DNA of 64,000 bases from Bacillus sp. FJAT-27445 (GCF_001510665.1 NZ_LMTI01000002.1:313246-377245), one strand, 5' to 3'. Positions 45,875 through 55,508 are shown, numbered from the stretch's first letter. The notes: generated by a model from the sequence alone, not told the origin. Translations and numbers: made by a program.

Positions 45875-48220
45875 TTATTTGCCCGATGCTCCAGTGTATG
45901 GCAGATAGGTTGAAAAGGTTCCGGAATGCTCCCGGAAAGTATAGGTTATCGCGCCGTGGAGGTCAGTCCGGTATATTTTTGCATCAATGCCGCCAAAACG
46001 CAGCAAAGTATCAGTATGCGGATGTCCAAATCTGTTATTTACGCCTGCAGAAATCAGGGCGAACCCAGGCCGGTAAGCTTCCAGAAAAAATGTTGAAGAT
46101 GAGGTTCTGCTCCCATGATGTCCAGCTTTGAGGACATCAATTTTTAAATCCGGGTAATGTTCAACAATTTCCTTTTCACCCTCTTCATCCAAATCACCGG
46201 TAAAGAACCAGCCTTTCCCTCCAAGCAAAGTATATATGGCGACCGAACCCCCATTCCTGTCCCCTTTATATCCTTCCCCTGGCGACAGAACATGAAAACT
46301 GTAGCTTCCCGCCTTCCAATAATCTCCCCTCGATATTTCCTGGATAGGAATTCGTTTTTCCTTGGCCATGCCGATAATCCTTTCCTCCTCCAAAGATTTC
46401 TCTTGATTTTTCGGAATTAGTATTTCCCCGACCTTGATTTCTTCTAAAATTGCCATAGCTCCGCCAATATGATCGATATCACCATGTGTAAGGATAAGTT
46501 TATCAACTTTGGCAATCCCTTTCGCTTTTAGAAAAGGGATTACAGTATCCCTGCCAGGTTCAAAGGTTTTTCTGCGGCGCTGCCAATCCTTTTTAGCAAA
46601 ATCAATTGCGCCGCCCGAATCAATCAGGTATACCCCTTTATGGTCAGGAAGCGATATAAGAATACTGTCTCCCTGGCCTACATCTATTATTGTAATTTCG
46701 CCGTGGTGAGGTAAGAATGCCGTTACGCCAATCTGGGACGTCAGCAAAACAAACGGGAGACTCAGACATATGGCGGCTTTTTTCCAATCAAGGGCTCTTT
46801 CCCAAAACAAAAGTGAAATTAGCACAATTGCCGTATAAAACATAATGGCCTCCATATCCATATGGCCTGGATTAAGCTGGACAGGGGTTTTGGCGAGGAA
46901 AATTGCGAGCCGGTCTGTCAGTATAACACCTTGGTTCACCAGAAGACTCGCAGGGCGGGCAAGGTTCCCCAAAAGGCTGAGTGGATATAAGAAATAAACT
47001 GCAGGCATGAGGAAAAAGGAGTAAAGGGGAATGTAAATCAGGTTGGCCGCAACACTAATTAACGGTACCCCGTAAAAATGAAACAAGAGGATTGGCAGAG
47101 CGGCTAGCTGGGAAATCATCGTTCCTGTTAGCAAAACACCAAGGCTTCCCCAATTCTTCTTCAATATAGCCTTGCCCGATAATAGGAGAGCAAATGTAAC
47201 GGAATAGGATAACTGAAAACCGGGATCAAATAAAACATAGGGATTAAAAAATAAATAGGCAAGGAAAGAGAGGGAGAGTGCATCGACCGTGGTGATGGGA
47301 AAAGCGCTAGGACGGGTATTTGCAAGCAGAAGAATCCCAGCCATCAGGACTGACCTGACCACAGAAGGCGATGCCCCGGCTAGAACGGCATATAAAGGGA
47401 GACCAATTAATAGGAGGACTGTCATTCGTTCACGAGTTATGCCTAACCGGATACCCAAATATAGGGCCATTCCCGCAAGCAATGTCACCTGCATGCCTGA
47501 AATCGCGAGAAGATGGGTGATTCCAAGCCTTTTATAGGCACCGTTCACTTCTTCCGTAAATAACGTTTGATCGCCAAATAATAACGCGGCGGCAATGGAG
47601 GCTGTTTCATCAGGAAATCGGGCAGTTATCCCCTTGATACCCTCATTCCGTATCTTCCCGAGCCTTTCCACGAAACCCGAATGGCGGACATCACAGGCTG
47701 TAATTGGCGGTTGATCCAATTTAAAAAGCCAATAGGCCTCATGCTTGCTTAAATAGCTTTTGTAATCAAAGCTGCCAGGATTCCTTGCACCCGGAGGTAC
47801 TTCAAGAATTCCTGCCAAGCTGCAGCGCTTTCCGAAAAAACTCGCTTCTTCAAGGACATACTTTTCCTTCTCATCCTTAATTTTGTAGGCAACAACTATA
47901 CGTTCCCCAGACCGAACCTCAACTGCTTCAGATCTAAATACGTCACCATCTATTTTAGACCCGGACAGAAAATCGAGAACGAGTTCCTTTTCATTCCCTT
48001 GAAGGAATGTATGGTTCGCTTGAGCCGCATAACCTGCAGATTTCGAAAACACGACAAAAATTGTAAGAACGAGAACGACATCCATTACGGTTAAACGCTT
48101 TACTTTGATTAGGAAAACTAAATAGAGGAGAAGAAATAGAATAATAGGGGTGGGGTGAAAAAACGCCGCTAAATTGCCAAAGAGCGCAGCGGGAGCAAGA
48201 AGGATGATTTTCCCTTTCAT
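45875..48220 (-). CDS. comEC: DNA internalization-related competence protein ComEC/Rec2
   Basis: ComEC is the inner-membrane channel for single-stranded DNA during transformation. The 781 residues include an N-terminal soluble OB-like region (about 60-190), the polytopic Competence domain (about 200-500, for example LLAISGMQVTLLAGMALYLG) and a C-terminal metallo-beta-lactamase-like domain with LTHGDIDHIGGAMAIL and KAGHHGSRTSSS. The ATG at 48220 follows GGGAGG. It is the last gene of comEA-comEB-comEC and looks intact. Confidence 0.95.
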   Translation of the reverse strand: MKGKIILLAPAALFGNLAAFFHPTPIILFLLLYLVFLIKVKRLTVMDVVLVLTIFVVFSKSAGYAAQANHTFLQGNEKELVLDFLSGSKIDGDVFRSEAVEVRSGERIVVAYKIKDEKEKYVLEEASFFGKRCSLAGILEVPPGARNPGSFDYKSYLSKHEAYWLFKLDQPPITACDVRHSGFVERLGKIRNEGIKGITARFPDETASIAAALLFGDQTLFTEEVNGAYKRLGITHLLAISGMQVTLLAGMALYLGIRLGITRERMTVLLLIGLPLYAVLAGASPSVVRSVLMAGILLLANTRPSAFPITTVDALSLSFLAYLFFNPYVLFDPGFQLSYSVTFALLLSGKAILKKNWGSLGVLLTGTMISQLAALPILLFHFYGVPLISVAANLIYIPLYSFFLMPAVYFLYPLSLLGNLARPASLLVNQGVILTDRLAIFLAKTPVQLNPGHMDMEAIMFYTAIVLISLLFWERALDWKKAAICLSLPFVLLTSQIGVTAFLPHHGEITIIDVGQGDSILISLPDHKGVYLIDSGGAIDFAKKDWQRRRKTFEPGRDTVIPFLKAKGIAKVDKLILTHGDIDHIGGAMAILEEIKVGEILIPKNQEKSLEEERIIGMAKEKRIPIQEISRGDYWKAGSYSFHVLSPGEGYKGDRNGGSVAIYTLLGGKGWFFTGDLDEEGEKEIVEHYPDLKIDVLKAGHHGSRTSSSTFFLEAYRPGFALISAGVNNRFGHPHTDTLLRFGGIDAKIYRTDLHGAITYTFREHSGTFSTYLPYTGASGK

Positions 48221-48296
48221 ATTAACCTCCCATAAATTCATGCAAATGGCTTGTCAAAGGGGTTTGTTATAGTGGTTGATGGCCGGGCAATATAAG

Positions 48297-48322
48297 GCGT
48301 CCGCCGCCCGGCCGGCGGACGC
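48297..48322. other. GC-rich hairpin between comEB and comEC
   Basis: GCGTCCGCCG and its perfect complement CGGCGGACGC flank a six-base loop. There is no T run on the minus strand, so it is not a typical terminator; it could affect stability or expression of comEC relative to comEB. Confidence 0.6.
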
Positions 48323-48337
48323 ACAGAGGTTGAACGA

Positions 48338-48826
48338 TTAGCTTTTTTCATGAGCAAGGAACGGTGGGGAAGCAATTTTGCTAAAATTAATGATCGTTTC
48401 TTGCAGCTCTACCTTCTCGGTTTTCACATTTGCTTTTTCAAAAAGCTGGACCGCATAAGGGTGGTTTTTATAGTCTGTAGCATAGTAGACCGTTTTAATG
48501 CCAGCCTGGATAAGTGCCTTTGAGCATTGCAGGCAAGGAAAATGAGTTACATAAATTTCCGCTCCGTCGGTTGGGACACCGAATTTCGCGCATTGAAGCA
48601 ACGCATTCATCTCAGCGTGGATTGTCCTGACGCAATGGTGGTCGATTACATAGCAACCGTCGTCTGTACAATGCTCTCCACCCGCAATGGACCCGTTATA
48701 GCCCCCGGCAATAATCCGTTTATCCCTTACAATCGTCGCTCCCACCGTCAGCCGGGTACAGGTGCTCCTAAGGGCCAGCAAGTGGCTCTGGGCCATGAAA
48801 TACTGGTCCCACGATATTCTTTCCAT
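48338..48826 (-). CDS. comEB: ComE operon protein 2 (dCMP deaminase family)
   Basis: This 162-residue zinc deaminase contains TIHAEMNALLQCA (His and catalytic Glu) and HFPCLQCSKALIQ (two zinc cysteines). It would convert dCMP to dUMP, a precursor of thymidylate. In B. subtilis comEB is not needed for transformation although it lies inside the comE operon, as here between comEA and comEC. Confidence 0.94.
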   Translation of the reverse strand: MERISWDQYFMAQSHLLALRSTCTRLTVGATIVRDKRIIAGGYNGSIAGGEHCTDDGCYVIDHHCVRTIHAEMNALLQCAKFGVPTDGAEIYVTHFPCLQCSKALIQAGIKTVYYATDYKNHPYAVQLFEKANVKTEKVELQETIINFSKIASPPFLAHEKS

Positions 48827-48896
48827 CTATTCTTTTCCCCCTTCGGCTGTGATTGCTGTTTGTCCAATTAAGTTTACCCTCACTTATTGGGTATGG

Positions 48897-49499
48897 TCAA
48901 CGGACAGTAATGGAAGCCTCAAGTTTGTCGAATGTTTTATCCCCGATTCCGCTAATTTCCTTCAATTGGGCAGGGTTCTTAAAGGGCCCATTTTTTTCTC
49001 TGTATTCAATGATTGCTGCCGCTTTGGCGGGACCAATTCCCGGTATTCCCTGAAGGCCTGCCAGATCCGCTTTGTTGATGTTTATTTTCCCATCCTTCTC
49101 TGTGCCTGTTTCAAGTGAGGGTTCACTGCTTTCCTCTCCTTCTGAAGGTATAAATACGACCATCTCATCCTCGAGTTTTTGCGCGAAATTTACTTGTCGC
49201 GCGTCTGCCTTCTTCGTCAAGCCGCCGGCACGTTCAATCATATCGATGACCCTCTCACTTATTTCCGCCTGGTAAACCCCCGGCTTTTTCACTTCCCCTT
49301 TTACATCGACCAGTATAATGGCAGGTTCAATTTGACTAAATTCTTCGGCAGGCCCTGGCCTTTCTTCAACAGTTTGAACAATGTCCGTGTCCGGCTGTAG
49401 TTCTAATGCCTGCTCTTTAAACATAAAATACGCGAGAATGGAAATTGCGGCAACAGCCGTGATGGCATATTGCTTATTTTGGTTTAGCCACTCTTTCAT
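48897..49499 (-). CDS. comEA: Competence DNA receptor ComEA
   Basis: ComEA binds incoming double-stranded DNA outside the membrane. The 200 residues have one transmembrane anchor (QYAITAVAAISILAYFMF), a SLBB-like domain (IILVDVKGEVKKPGVYQAEI) and a C-terminal double helix-hairpin-helix DNA-binding domain (LQGIPGIGPAKAAAIIEYRE, LKEISGIGDKTFDKLE). The ATG follows AAGGAG. The 83-base gap to divergent comER shows no AAAA-N5-TTTT ComK site. Confidence 0.94.
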   Translation of the reverse strand: MKEWLNQNKQYAITAVAAISILAYFMFKEQALELQPDTDIVQTVEERPGPAEEFSQIEPAIILVDVKGEVKKPGVYQAEISERVIDMIERAGGLTKKADARQVNFAQKLEDEMVVFIPSEGEESSEPSLETGTEKDGKININKADLAGLQGIPGIGPAKAAAIIEYREKNGPFKNPAQLKEISGIGDKTFDKLEASITVR

Positions 49500-49582
49500 C
49501 CGGTTACTCTCCTTAAGGAATAATTTGTTTGTACCATTCATATTGTGGTAGTGGAATTCGTTTGGCCAGGAGGGATTGAAAT

Positions 49583-50407
49583 ATGAATATCGGCATTATC
49601 GGGACAGGTAATATGGGGCGAATTCTTGCGGAAGCATTTCTAGATAGCGCGGCAATAAAAGAAGAGTCCTTAATGGTCACGAACAGGACGATAGCAAAAG
49701 CGCTTGAATTACAAAAAGTGTATCCGAGCATAAAGGTTGCCGGGAATTCCGGGGAGGTTGCCCGTCATTCCGATATAGTCTTCATCTGTGTCAAGCCATT
49801 GGAAATCTTTTCACTCCTGAGTGAACTCACTTCCTTTCTGACAAGTGAAAAATGCCTTATATCAATTACCAGCCCGATTAGTACCGCCCAGCTTGAGTCA
49901 AAGGTGAATTGTTCAGTTATAAGGGCAATCCCCAGCATTACCAATAGGGCGCTTGCTGGAGCTTGCTTACTGACGTACGGAGAAAAATGCGAACCAGAAT
50001 GGAAAAAGAGAGCTATCGACTTTTTATCAAAAATATCCACTCCAATTGAAATAGAGCAAGATTTTGTCCGCGTTGCTTCGGATATTGTAAGCTGCGGCCC
50101 GGCGTTCTTTAGCTTCCTGCTTCAGGCTTTCATAGGCGCGGCGGTTCAAAAAACAAATATTGATGTAGAACGGGCAACAGATATGGCAAGCGCGATGATT
50201 ATTGGTATGGGGGAACTGTTGAGTAAAGGCCACTATACGTTGCCGGCCCTTCAGGAAAAGGTATGTGTTAAAGGTGGGATTACCGGCGAAGGGATAAAAA
50301 TTCTCGAAAATGGGATTGGGGATTTATTTAACGATTTACTGGAGGCTACCCATGCGAAGTTTGAAGAGGACTTAATAAAAGTGAGAGAACAGTATTCCCT
50401 TACTTAA
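49583..50407 (+). CDS. comER: ComER, pyrroline-5-carboxylate reductase family protein
   Basis: This 274-residue protein has an N-terminal Rossmann motif (MNIGIIGTGNMGRILAEAFL) and the ProC-like dimerisation domain (DIVSCGPAFFSFLLQAFIGA). It is divergent to comEA, as in B. subtilis, where comER is not required for competence; a link to sporulation or biofilm control has been proposed in related species. A true proline-pathway role is possible but not implied by the context. Confidence 0.92.
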   Translation: MNIGIIGTGNMGRILAEAFLDSAAIKEESLMVTNRTIAKALELQKVYPSIKVAGNSGEVARHSDIVFICVKPLEIFSLLSELTSFLTSEKCLISITSPISTAQLESKVNCSVIRAIPSITNRALAGACLLTYGEKCEPEWKKRAIDFLSKISTPIEIEQDFVRVASDIVSCGPAFFSFLLQAFIGAAVQKTNIDVERATDMASAMIIGMGELLSKGHYTLPALQEKVCVKGGITGEGIKILENGIGDLFNDLLEATHAKFEEDLIKVREQYSLT

Positions 50408-50444
50408 TTCTTTCCCGGTACGGTAATATCCTCTTTTAATTTTT

Positions 50445-50479
50445 AAAAAAATGGCCAATTCCTCACAGGAATTGGCCAT
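50445..50479. terminator. Terminator between comER and yqeM
   Basis: A perfect 12-bp stem (ATGGCCAATTCC / GGAATTGGCCAT), with seven T residues on the minus strand, ends the yqeG-yqeM operon transcript and faces comER. Confidence 0.85.
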
Positions 50480-50486
50480 AGTATGT

Positions 50487-51236
50487 TTATCGTTTTCTTG
50501 CAATAAAGAAAATCCTTTCAGATTCCGGACTCGGAGCCGTATTTGAAAAATCAGCTGTAATGGAAGCAATTTCAAACCCGGATTCCTCAAGCAATTTACT
50601 GTACTCCTCGATCGGATACGTCCGCTGATAATGTAATTCATCAAAGCGGTCATAGCGGCCATCTGAATCGTCCAGAACAAAAAAACTTATTTCATGCTCA
50701 ACGCTATGGGGCTGGTCCCCGTCAAAGCTATCCCATATATATGAAACAGAATCACCATTGAGTGAAAAGGACTGGTTGATAAAACCATTCGCGACTTTGT
50801 AAATGGAGTGTACGTCAAAGAGCAGCAAGCCCCCTGAGCCGAGATGCTTTGCGGAATGTACGAACGTACTTTTGACATCTTCGACAGTTCTGAGGTAATT
50901 TAAGGAATCACAAAAAATCCCGATTACCCCATATTCACCCGGCATTTCCAGTTCGGCCATATCCTGTTCATAAAAAGGAAGGGACATGCCTGCCTCTTCC
51001 GATTTTGCCTTTGCTACTGAAAGCATATCCGCAGATAGGTCAACCCCCGTTACGTTAAAGCCGTTTTTCGCCAAACGAATCGATAGCTCCCCTGTCCCGC
51101 ATCCCAAATCCAGGAGCGACTTTTCCTTATTCCGGCCATACAGCTCCCAGGCACGCTCGACAAAGGACACCCATTCGTCATAGGGGGCATCTTCCATCAG
51201 TTGGTCATACAGATACGCAAAGCGGCCGTAACTCAT
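50487..51236 (-). CDS. yqeM: Class I SAM-dependent methyltransferase (YqeM)
   Basis: This 249-residue protein has a class I methyltransferase fold with motif I LLDLGCGTGELSIRLAKNG (about residue 41) and VTGVDLSADML. The substrate is unknown. Its ATG overlaps the rsfS stop (ATGA). It is the last gene of the nadD-rsfS operon, as in Bacillus. Confidence 0.9.
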   Translation of the reverse strand: MSYGRFAYLYDQLMEDAPYDEWVSFVERAWELYGRNKEKSLLDLGCGTGELSIRLAKNGFNVTGVDLSADMLSVAKAKSEEAGMSLPFYEQDMAELEMPGEYGVIGIFCDSLNYLRTVEDVKSTFVHSAKHLGSGGLLLFDVHSIYKVANGFINQSFSLNGDSVSYIWDSFDGDQPHSVEHEISFFVLDDSDGRYDRFDELHYQRTYPIEEYSKLLEESGFEIASITADFSNTAPSPESERIFFIARKR

Positions 51237-51589
51237 GGATTGAGAACGCTCGAAATGTTTTCCAGCGGAGCATCTCCCCACAACCGTTCAAGATTATAAT
51301 AGGTCCGTTCATCGCGATGGAATACGTGGGCCACAACATCGCCAAGGTCAACTAAAATCCACTTCGCATCCTCGAAGCCTTCAATTCTTCTAACGTTATA
51401 ACCGGTTTCCGCGGCTTTTTCCTTGATTTCCCTTGCGATTGCTTGGACCTGCTTGTCGGAATTTCCGTGGCAAATAATAAAATAATCTGCAATTAGGGAG
51501 ATTCCTTTCATATTAAGGGCAAGAATATCTTCTGCCCTTTTATCATCGGCGGCTTTAACCGCAACTTGAAGCAATTCTGGCTTACTCAT
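51233..51589 (-). CDS. rsfS: Ribosomal silencing factor RsfS
   Basis: RsfS binds L14 and blocks 70S assembly when nutrients run out. The 118 residues show the family motifs DYFIICHGNSDKQVQAIARE, WILVDLGDVVAHVFH and YNLERLW. It overlaps yqeK upstream and yqeM downstream by four bases each, so translation is coupled. Confidence 0.95.
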   Translation of the reverse strand: MSKPELLQVAVKAADDKRAEDILALNMKGISLIADYFIICHGNSDKQVQAIAREIKEKAAETGYNVRRIEGFEDAKWILVDLGDVVAHVFHRDERTYYNLERLWGDAPLENISSVLNP

Positions 51590-52158
51590 TCATCAATCCT
51601 CCTGTTTCTAATGAGATCATTATAGGTTAAAAAAGTGTCTGGATATACCGGCTGGTTTTTCTTAAGCAAAAACGAAATGGTGTTTTGAACCGATTGGATT
51701 AAAGCGAGGTCGAGGCTTGTATCCGCTAGCGTCCTTGTATCTTCAACTCCGGGGAAACTCCGTCCCGGCTCAATATAATCAGCCAGGTAAATAATTTTCT
51801 CCAAAGTGCTCATCCCCGGCCTCCCGGATGTATGATACCGGATTGCATCCAGCACTTCCTGATCCTCTATGCCAGCTTCCTTTTTTACTAGGAATGCTCC
51901 AGCCGGTGCATGCCATAATTCCGGGTTATACTCAAGCAGATCAACGGAATAGCCATTTTCAACAATGATTTTTCTCATTTCCTCTTTTGGGCGGAACTTT
52001 GCATAATCGTGGAAAATAGCAGCAAGCTCTGCCTTTTTCAAATCGGCCCCATATCTACGGGCAAGAGAAATTGCGGTTTCCGTAACTCCTAGTGTATGTG
52101 TATACCGATGCTCCGTCAATTGCCCTTTTACGAGCTGCAAAGCCTGTTCACGTTCCAT
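51586..52158 (-). CDS. yqeK: HD-domain hydrolase YqeK (Ap4A hydrolase family)
   Basis: This 190-residue HD protein contains RYTHTLGVTETAISLARRYG and AAIFHDYAKFRP (the H and HD metal ligands), plus DAIRYHTSGR. YqeK enzymes of Firmicutes hydrolyse diadenosine tetraphosphate symmetrically. An upstream in-frame ATG lies within nadD; I chose the ATG at 52158, after AGGGAG, which overlaps nadD by 11 bases. Confidence 0.92.
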   Translation of the reverse strand: MEREQALQLVKGQLTEHRYTHTLGVTETAISLARRYGADLKKAELAAIFHDYAKFRPKEEMRKIIVENGYSVDLLEYNPELWHAPAGAFLVKKEAGIEDQEVLDAIRYHTSGRPGMSTLEKIIYLADYIEPGRSFPGVEDTRTLADTSLDLALIQSVQNTISFLLKKNQPVYPDTFLTYNDLIRNRRIDE

Positions 52159-52717
52159 ATAATCGATTCTCCCTAATATACGTGATGACACTCTCCGGTA
52201 ATAGGTATTTAACTGATTTCCTCAGTTCCAGCCTATCCCGAATCATGCTTGATGATAGGTCGATTGCCGGAACATCCACTTTTTCAACAGGATACATGGT
52301 TTTCATTGAATACCCCGGCCTTTGAACGCCAACGAATGTTACCAATTCAAAAAGCTGGTCTACTTTGTGCCACTTAGGCAAATATTCGACCATATCGGCG
52401 CCAATTATGAAATAAAACTTGTGCTCAGGGTTTCTCGCAGCAAGAATTTCCATGGTCTCAAACGTAAAGGAGGGCCCTTGCCTCTCAAGCTCCGCCGTCT
52501 CAACCTTAAAAAACTTATTCCCTTTAATAGCAGATTTAAGCATGGCAATCCGGTCTTCATCGGAAGCACCTGCAGCCTTCTTTTTATGGGGAGGTTCCTG
52601 ATTCGGCATAAACCATACTTCATCCAGGCCGAGAGCATGGCACACTTCATTGGCGATGATTAAATGGCCTTGATGTGGCGGGTTGAAGGTTCCCCCAAGA
52701 ATGCCGACTTTTTTCAT
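52148..52717 (-). CDS. nadD: Nicotinate-nucleotide adenylyltransferase
   Basis: NadD makes deamido-NAD from nicotinate mononucleotide and ATP. The 189 residues begin with the nucleotidyltransferase signature GILGGTFNPPHQGHLIIANE (HxGH) and carry the C-terminal DLSSSMIRDRLELRKSV (SxxxIR motif). It sits between yhbY/yqeI and yqeK. Confidence 0.96.
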   Translation of the reverse strand: MKKVGILGGTFNPPHQGHLIIANEVCHALGLDEVWFMPNQEPPHKKKAAGASDEDRIAMLKSAIKGNKFFKVETAELERQGPSFTFETMEILAARNPEHKFYFIIGADMVEYLPKWHKVDQLFELVTFVGVQRPGYSMKTMYPVEKVDVPAIDLSSSMIRDRLELRKSVKYLLPESVITYIRENRLYGT

Positions 52718-52739
52718 GAAGCCTCCTCCTTATCATGCC

Positions 52740-53030
52740 CTATGGGAGCTGGATTTGCTTATTTTCAACTGATTCTTTATACAGGACGATTGTATTACCG
52801 ATGATTTGGACTAGTTCAGCGCTGGTCCCTTTTGTAAGTTCCTCGGCTACTGTTTCTTTGTCCTCATCACAGTTTTGCAGAATACTTATTTTCAATAATT
52901 CCCGCGCTTCAAGAGCCTCGGAAATCTGCTTGACCATATTACTGTTCACTCCGCCTTTGCCCACCTGAAAAATAGGTGTAAGATGGTGAGCCTTTGAGCG
53001 GAGAAATCTTTTTTGTTTTCCTGTTAACAT
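52740..53030 (-). CDS. yhbY: YhbY/YqeI-family CRM-domain RNA-binding protein
   Basis: This 96-residue protein is a single CRM domain (LRSKAHHLTPIFQVGKGGVN with the GxxG loop), associated with pre-50S particles in E. coli. It overlaps the aroE end by seven bases. The Bacillus name is yqeI. Confidence 0.94.
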   Translation of the reverse strand: MLTGKQKRFLRSKAHHLTPIFQVGKGGVNSNMVKQISEALEARELLKISILQNCDEDKETVAEELTKGTSAELVQIIGNTIVLYKESVENKQIQLP

Positions 53031-53866
53031 GTAGTACCTCCCAATTGATTCAATACAGTATCCTTCATCCTTCCGGTATCAGGATTCACTCCTGTCCATA
53101 GCTCGAAAGCAAGTGCGCCCTGGTGGATAAACATCCCTAGGCCATTCAGTGTTTTTGCGCCTCGTTGCCTCGCCAGCTTCAGGAATTCCGTCTCGGATGG
53201 ATTATAAATGATATCAGCAGCATATACTTGCTTCTCCAGACGGTCCAGGGAAATTGGAATCTTGCCGGTTTCGGGATACATTCCTACTGAGGTTGTCTGG
53301 ATAATGATATCATATTCGTTTATTCTATCTCCCGCTTCTTCGGTGGATATGGCCCTGGCCGGAACGCCGGACCGCGATTCGGCAACGAGCAACTCTGCTT
53401 TTGAAAGGCTTCGGTTGCAAACGTCGATTGCCGCAGGCGTTGTTTTTTCAAGTGTTAAAAAAATGGCCCTTGCCGCGCCGCCTGCTCCTATTATGAGGAT
53501 GGCGGGATCCGAAATAGGAGGAGGAAACCCTTCCTCCATACTTTTAAGAAACCCGGGACCGTCCGTATTGTAACCGGCCAGCCGCCCGTCAACATTAATG
53601 ACCGTGTTTACGGCGCCAATTTCTTTTGCGAGCGGGTCGATCCAATCCAAGAGGGGCATAATATCGGTTTTAAACGGAATTGTCACATTGAAGCCTGCCG
53701 CCCTGAGCGCTTTTAATCCCGATACAGCATCTTCTAACTTGTCCTTTTCTACCAGGAAAGGATGATAATAGGCGTCAATCCCATAATGGCTGAACAGATC
53801 ATTGTGCATCTGCGGCGAAAGGGAATGGCCGATTGGATTCCCGATAACCCCAAAAAGCTTTTTCAA
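53024..53866 (-). CDS. aroE: Shikimate dehydrogenase (NADP+)
   Basis: AroE reduces 3-dehydroshikimate in aromatic amino acid synthesis. The 280 residues start with FGVIGNPIGHSLSPQMHND and contain NVTIPFKTDIMPLLD, NTVINVDGRLAGYNTDGPGF and the glycine-rich ILIIGAGGAARAIFLTLEK. It follows yqeH by 17 bases. Confidence 0.96.
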   Translation of the reverse strand: MKKLFGVIGNPIGHSLSPQMHNDLFSHYGIDAYYHPFLVEKDKLEDAVSGLKALRAAGFNVTIPFKTDIMPLLDWIDPLAKEIGAVNTVINVDGRLAGYNTDGPGFLKSMEEGFPPPISDPAILIIGAGGAARAIFLTLEKTTPAAIDVCNRSLSKAELLVAESRSGVPARAISTEEAGDRINEYDIIIQTTSVGMYPETGKIPISLDRLEKQVYAADIIYNPSETEFLKLARQRGAKTLNGLGMFIHQGALAFELWTGVNPDTGRMKDTVLNQLGGTTC

Positions 53867-53883
53867 AGCGATTCCCCCTGTTG

Positions 53884-54990
53884 CTAGATGAGCGATTTCC
53901 TGAGCATCGTCTGGACGCCCCGAGGGACATATGCCGTTATTTTCGCCCCTGGTTCATTAATTGTAACCCAGCCAAGCCCCGAAAAGACTATATCGGTTTT
54001 TGGTTCCTTGATTGCATATTCCTGCTTAACCAAATCCGGGAATGTTTCTAGCTCATCCGTATTTGGAGGGGTAAGCATTTCCCCAACATGCCGTTCATAT
54101 AATTCATCGGCATTTTCTGTTTTAGTTCTGTGGATGCCAAGATCATTTGAAAAGTGGCATACGAGCGCCCTTTTCCCTCCCGCGGTATAATCCAGCCTTC
54201 CAAGCCCGCCGAAAAACAAGGTCTGCCCTTCATTCAGCTGGTATACCTTCGGCTTGATTTCCTTTTTTGGGGTAATGACCTTTAAATCTTTGTTCCCCAC
54301 GTAATGGGCCATCTGATGATGGTTTATGATTCCAGGAGTATCGATGAGCGATTTTCCGTCATCAAGCGGAATCTTTATGATGTCAAGGGTAGTGCCGGGA
54401 AAGTGGGATGTCGTAATAACGTCCTGGCCTCCGCCAACTTCCTTAATGATTCGGTTGATGAACGTCGATTTGCCGACATTCGTACAGCCGACTACGTAAA
54501 CATCCTTACCCTGCCTGTAGGCATCGATTGCTTCAGCAGTTTCTCTGATATTTTGGCCTTTTGCCGCAGAAATCAGGAAAACATCCTCCGCCTGAAGACC
54601 GAGGTCCTTCGATTCCTGTTTCATCCAGTTAATAAGCTTATTGTGCTTGACTGACTTCGGCAGCAAATCAACCTTATTTCCAACCAAAAGGATTTTATTA
54701 TTGCCTGCAAATCGATGCATCCCGGGAATCCAGCTGCCATTAAAATCGAATATATCAACTATTTTAACAATCAAGGCATCCGTTTTTCCTATTTGGTTCA
54801 ATATCTTCAAAAAGTCATCATCGGTCAGGCTGACGTCCTGCACTTCGTTATAATTCTTTAGACGAAAGCAGCGCTGGCAAATAATTTGTTCCTTCCCGAG
54901 CGATGAAGCTGGAGCATACCCGAGTTCGCCCGGTGTGTCGGTTTGGATCGCAACTCCGCATCCCATGCAAATTTCATGGTTCGTGTTCAC
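53884..54990 (-). CDS. yqeH: Ribosome biogenesis GTPase YqeH
   Basis: YqeH is a circularly permuted GTPase needed for 30S assembly. The 368 residues carry an N-terminal zinc finger (CMGCGV and CQRCFRLKNY), then G4 (VGNKVDLLPK), G1 (GCTNVGKSTFINRI) and G3 (DTPGII) in permuted order, and a C-terminal NO66-like/TRAP-like region. I start at GTG 54990, six bases after GGAGGA, although an in-frame ATG lies five codons upstream inside that site. It overlaps nothing but is within three bases of yqeG. Confidence 0.95.
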   Translation of the reverse strand: MNTNHEICMGCGVAIQTDTPGELGYAPASSLGKEQIICQRCFRLKNYNEVQDVSLTDDDFLKILNQIGKTDALIVKIVDIFDFNGSWIPGMHRFAGNNKILLVGNKVDLLPKSVKHNKLINWMKQESKDLGLQAEDVFLISAAKGQNIRETAEAIDAYRQGKDVYVVGCTNVGKSTFINRIIKEVGGGQDVITTSHFPGTTLDIIKIPLDDGKSLIDTPGIINHHQMAHYVGNKDLKVITPKKEIKPKVYQLNEGQTLFFGGLGRLDYTAGGKRALVCHFSNDLGIHRTKTENADELYERHVGEMLTPPNTDELETFPDLVKQEYAIKEPKTDIVFSGLGWVTINEPGAKITAYVPRGVQTMLRKSLI

Positions 54991-54992
54991 AT

Positions 54993-55508
54993 TTAGTCCT
55001 CCCAATTAATCATTCCTTTTTTTCGGAAAAAATTCAGGATTCTCCGTTCGATTTTTCGATTGAACCTTGTAAAAAACCCATCAGTCTGCGCTACGGGAAC
55101 AACTAATATCGTATGGAACCCGCCCCGGTTTCCTCCGAAAACATCCGTTAAAAGCTGGTCGCCAATGACAACCGTTTCTTCACGTTTCAGGCCCATCCGT
55201 TCAACCGCTTTCCTGAAAGCCCGGGTCATCGGTTTTCGTGCCTGAAAAATAAACGGAATCCCTAAAGGATCAGAGAATGATTTTACCCGCTGTTCATTAT
55301 TGTTCGAAACGATTGTTACAAGAATCTCATTTTTCCGCATCTCATCAAACCATTCAATCAATTTAGGCGTAGCTAACGGCCTATCCCATTCTACAAGGGT
55401 ATTGTCGAGATCGGTAATAATTCCTTTAATGCCCTTTTCTTTCAACTGTTGAGGAGTAATCTCAAAAATATTCTTTACATGCTCTGTGGGCAGGAAAAGG
55501 TTTAACAT
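54993..55508 (-). CDS. yqeG: YqeG family HAD phosphatase
   Basis: This 171-residue HAD-IIIA protein has motif I GIITDLDNTLVEWD, motif II VTIVSNN and a C-terminal VVIGDQLLTDVFGGNRGG. Homologues are phosphatidylglycerophosphate phosphatases, which is a plausible role. The ATG at 55508 follows GGGGTG. It heads the yqeG-yqeH-aroE-yhbY-nadD-yqeK-rsfS-yqeM operon. Confidence 0.93.
   Translation of the reverse strand: MLNLFLPTEHVKNIFEITPQQLKEKGIKGIITDLDNTLVEWDRPLATPKLIEWFDEMRKNEILVTIVSNNNEQRVKSFSDPLGIPFIFQARKPMTRAFRKAVERMGLKREETVVIGDQLLTDVFGGNRGGFHTILVVPVAQTDGFFTRFNRKIERRILNFFRKKGMINWED

Noticed and set aside
49500-49582. ComK box between comEA and comER
   Set aside because: I looked for paired AAAA-N5-TTTT motifs expected for competence control and found none in the 83-base gap.
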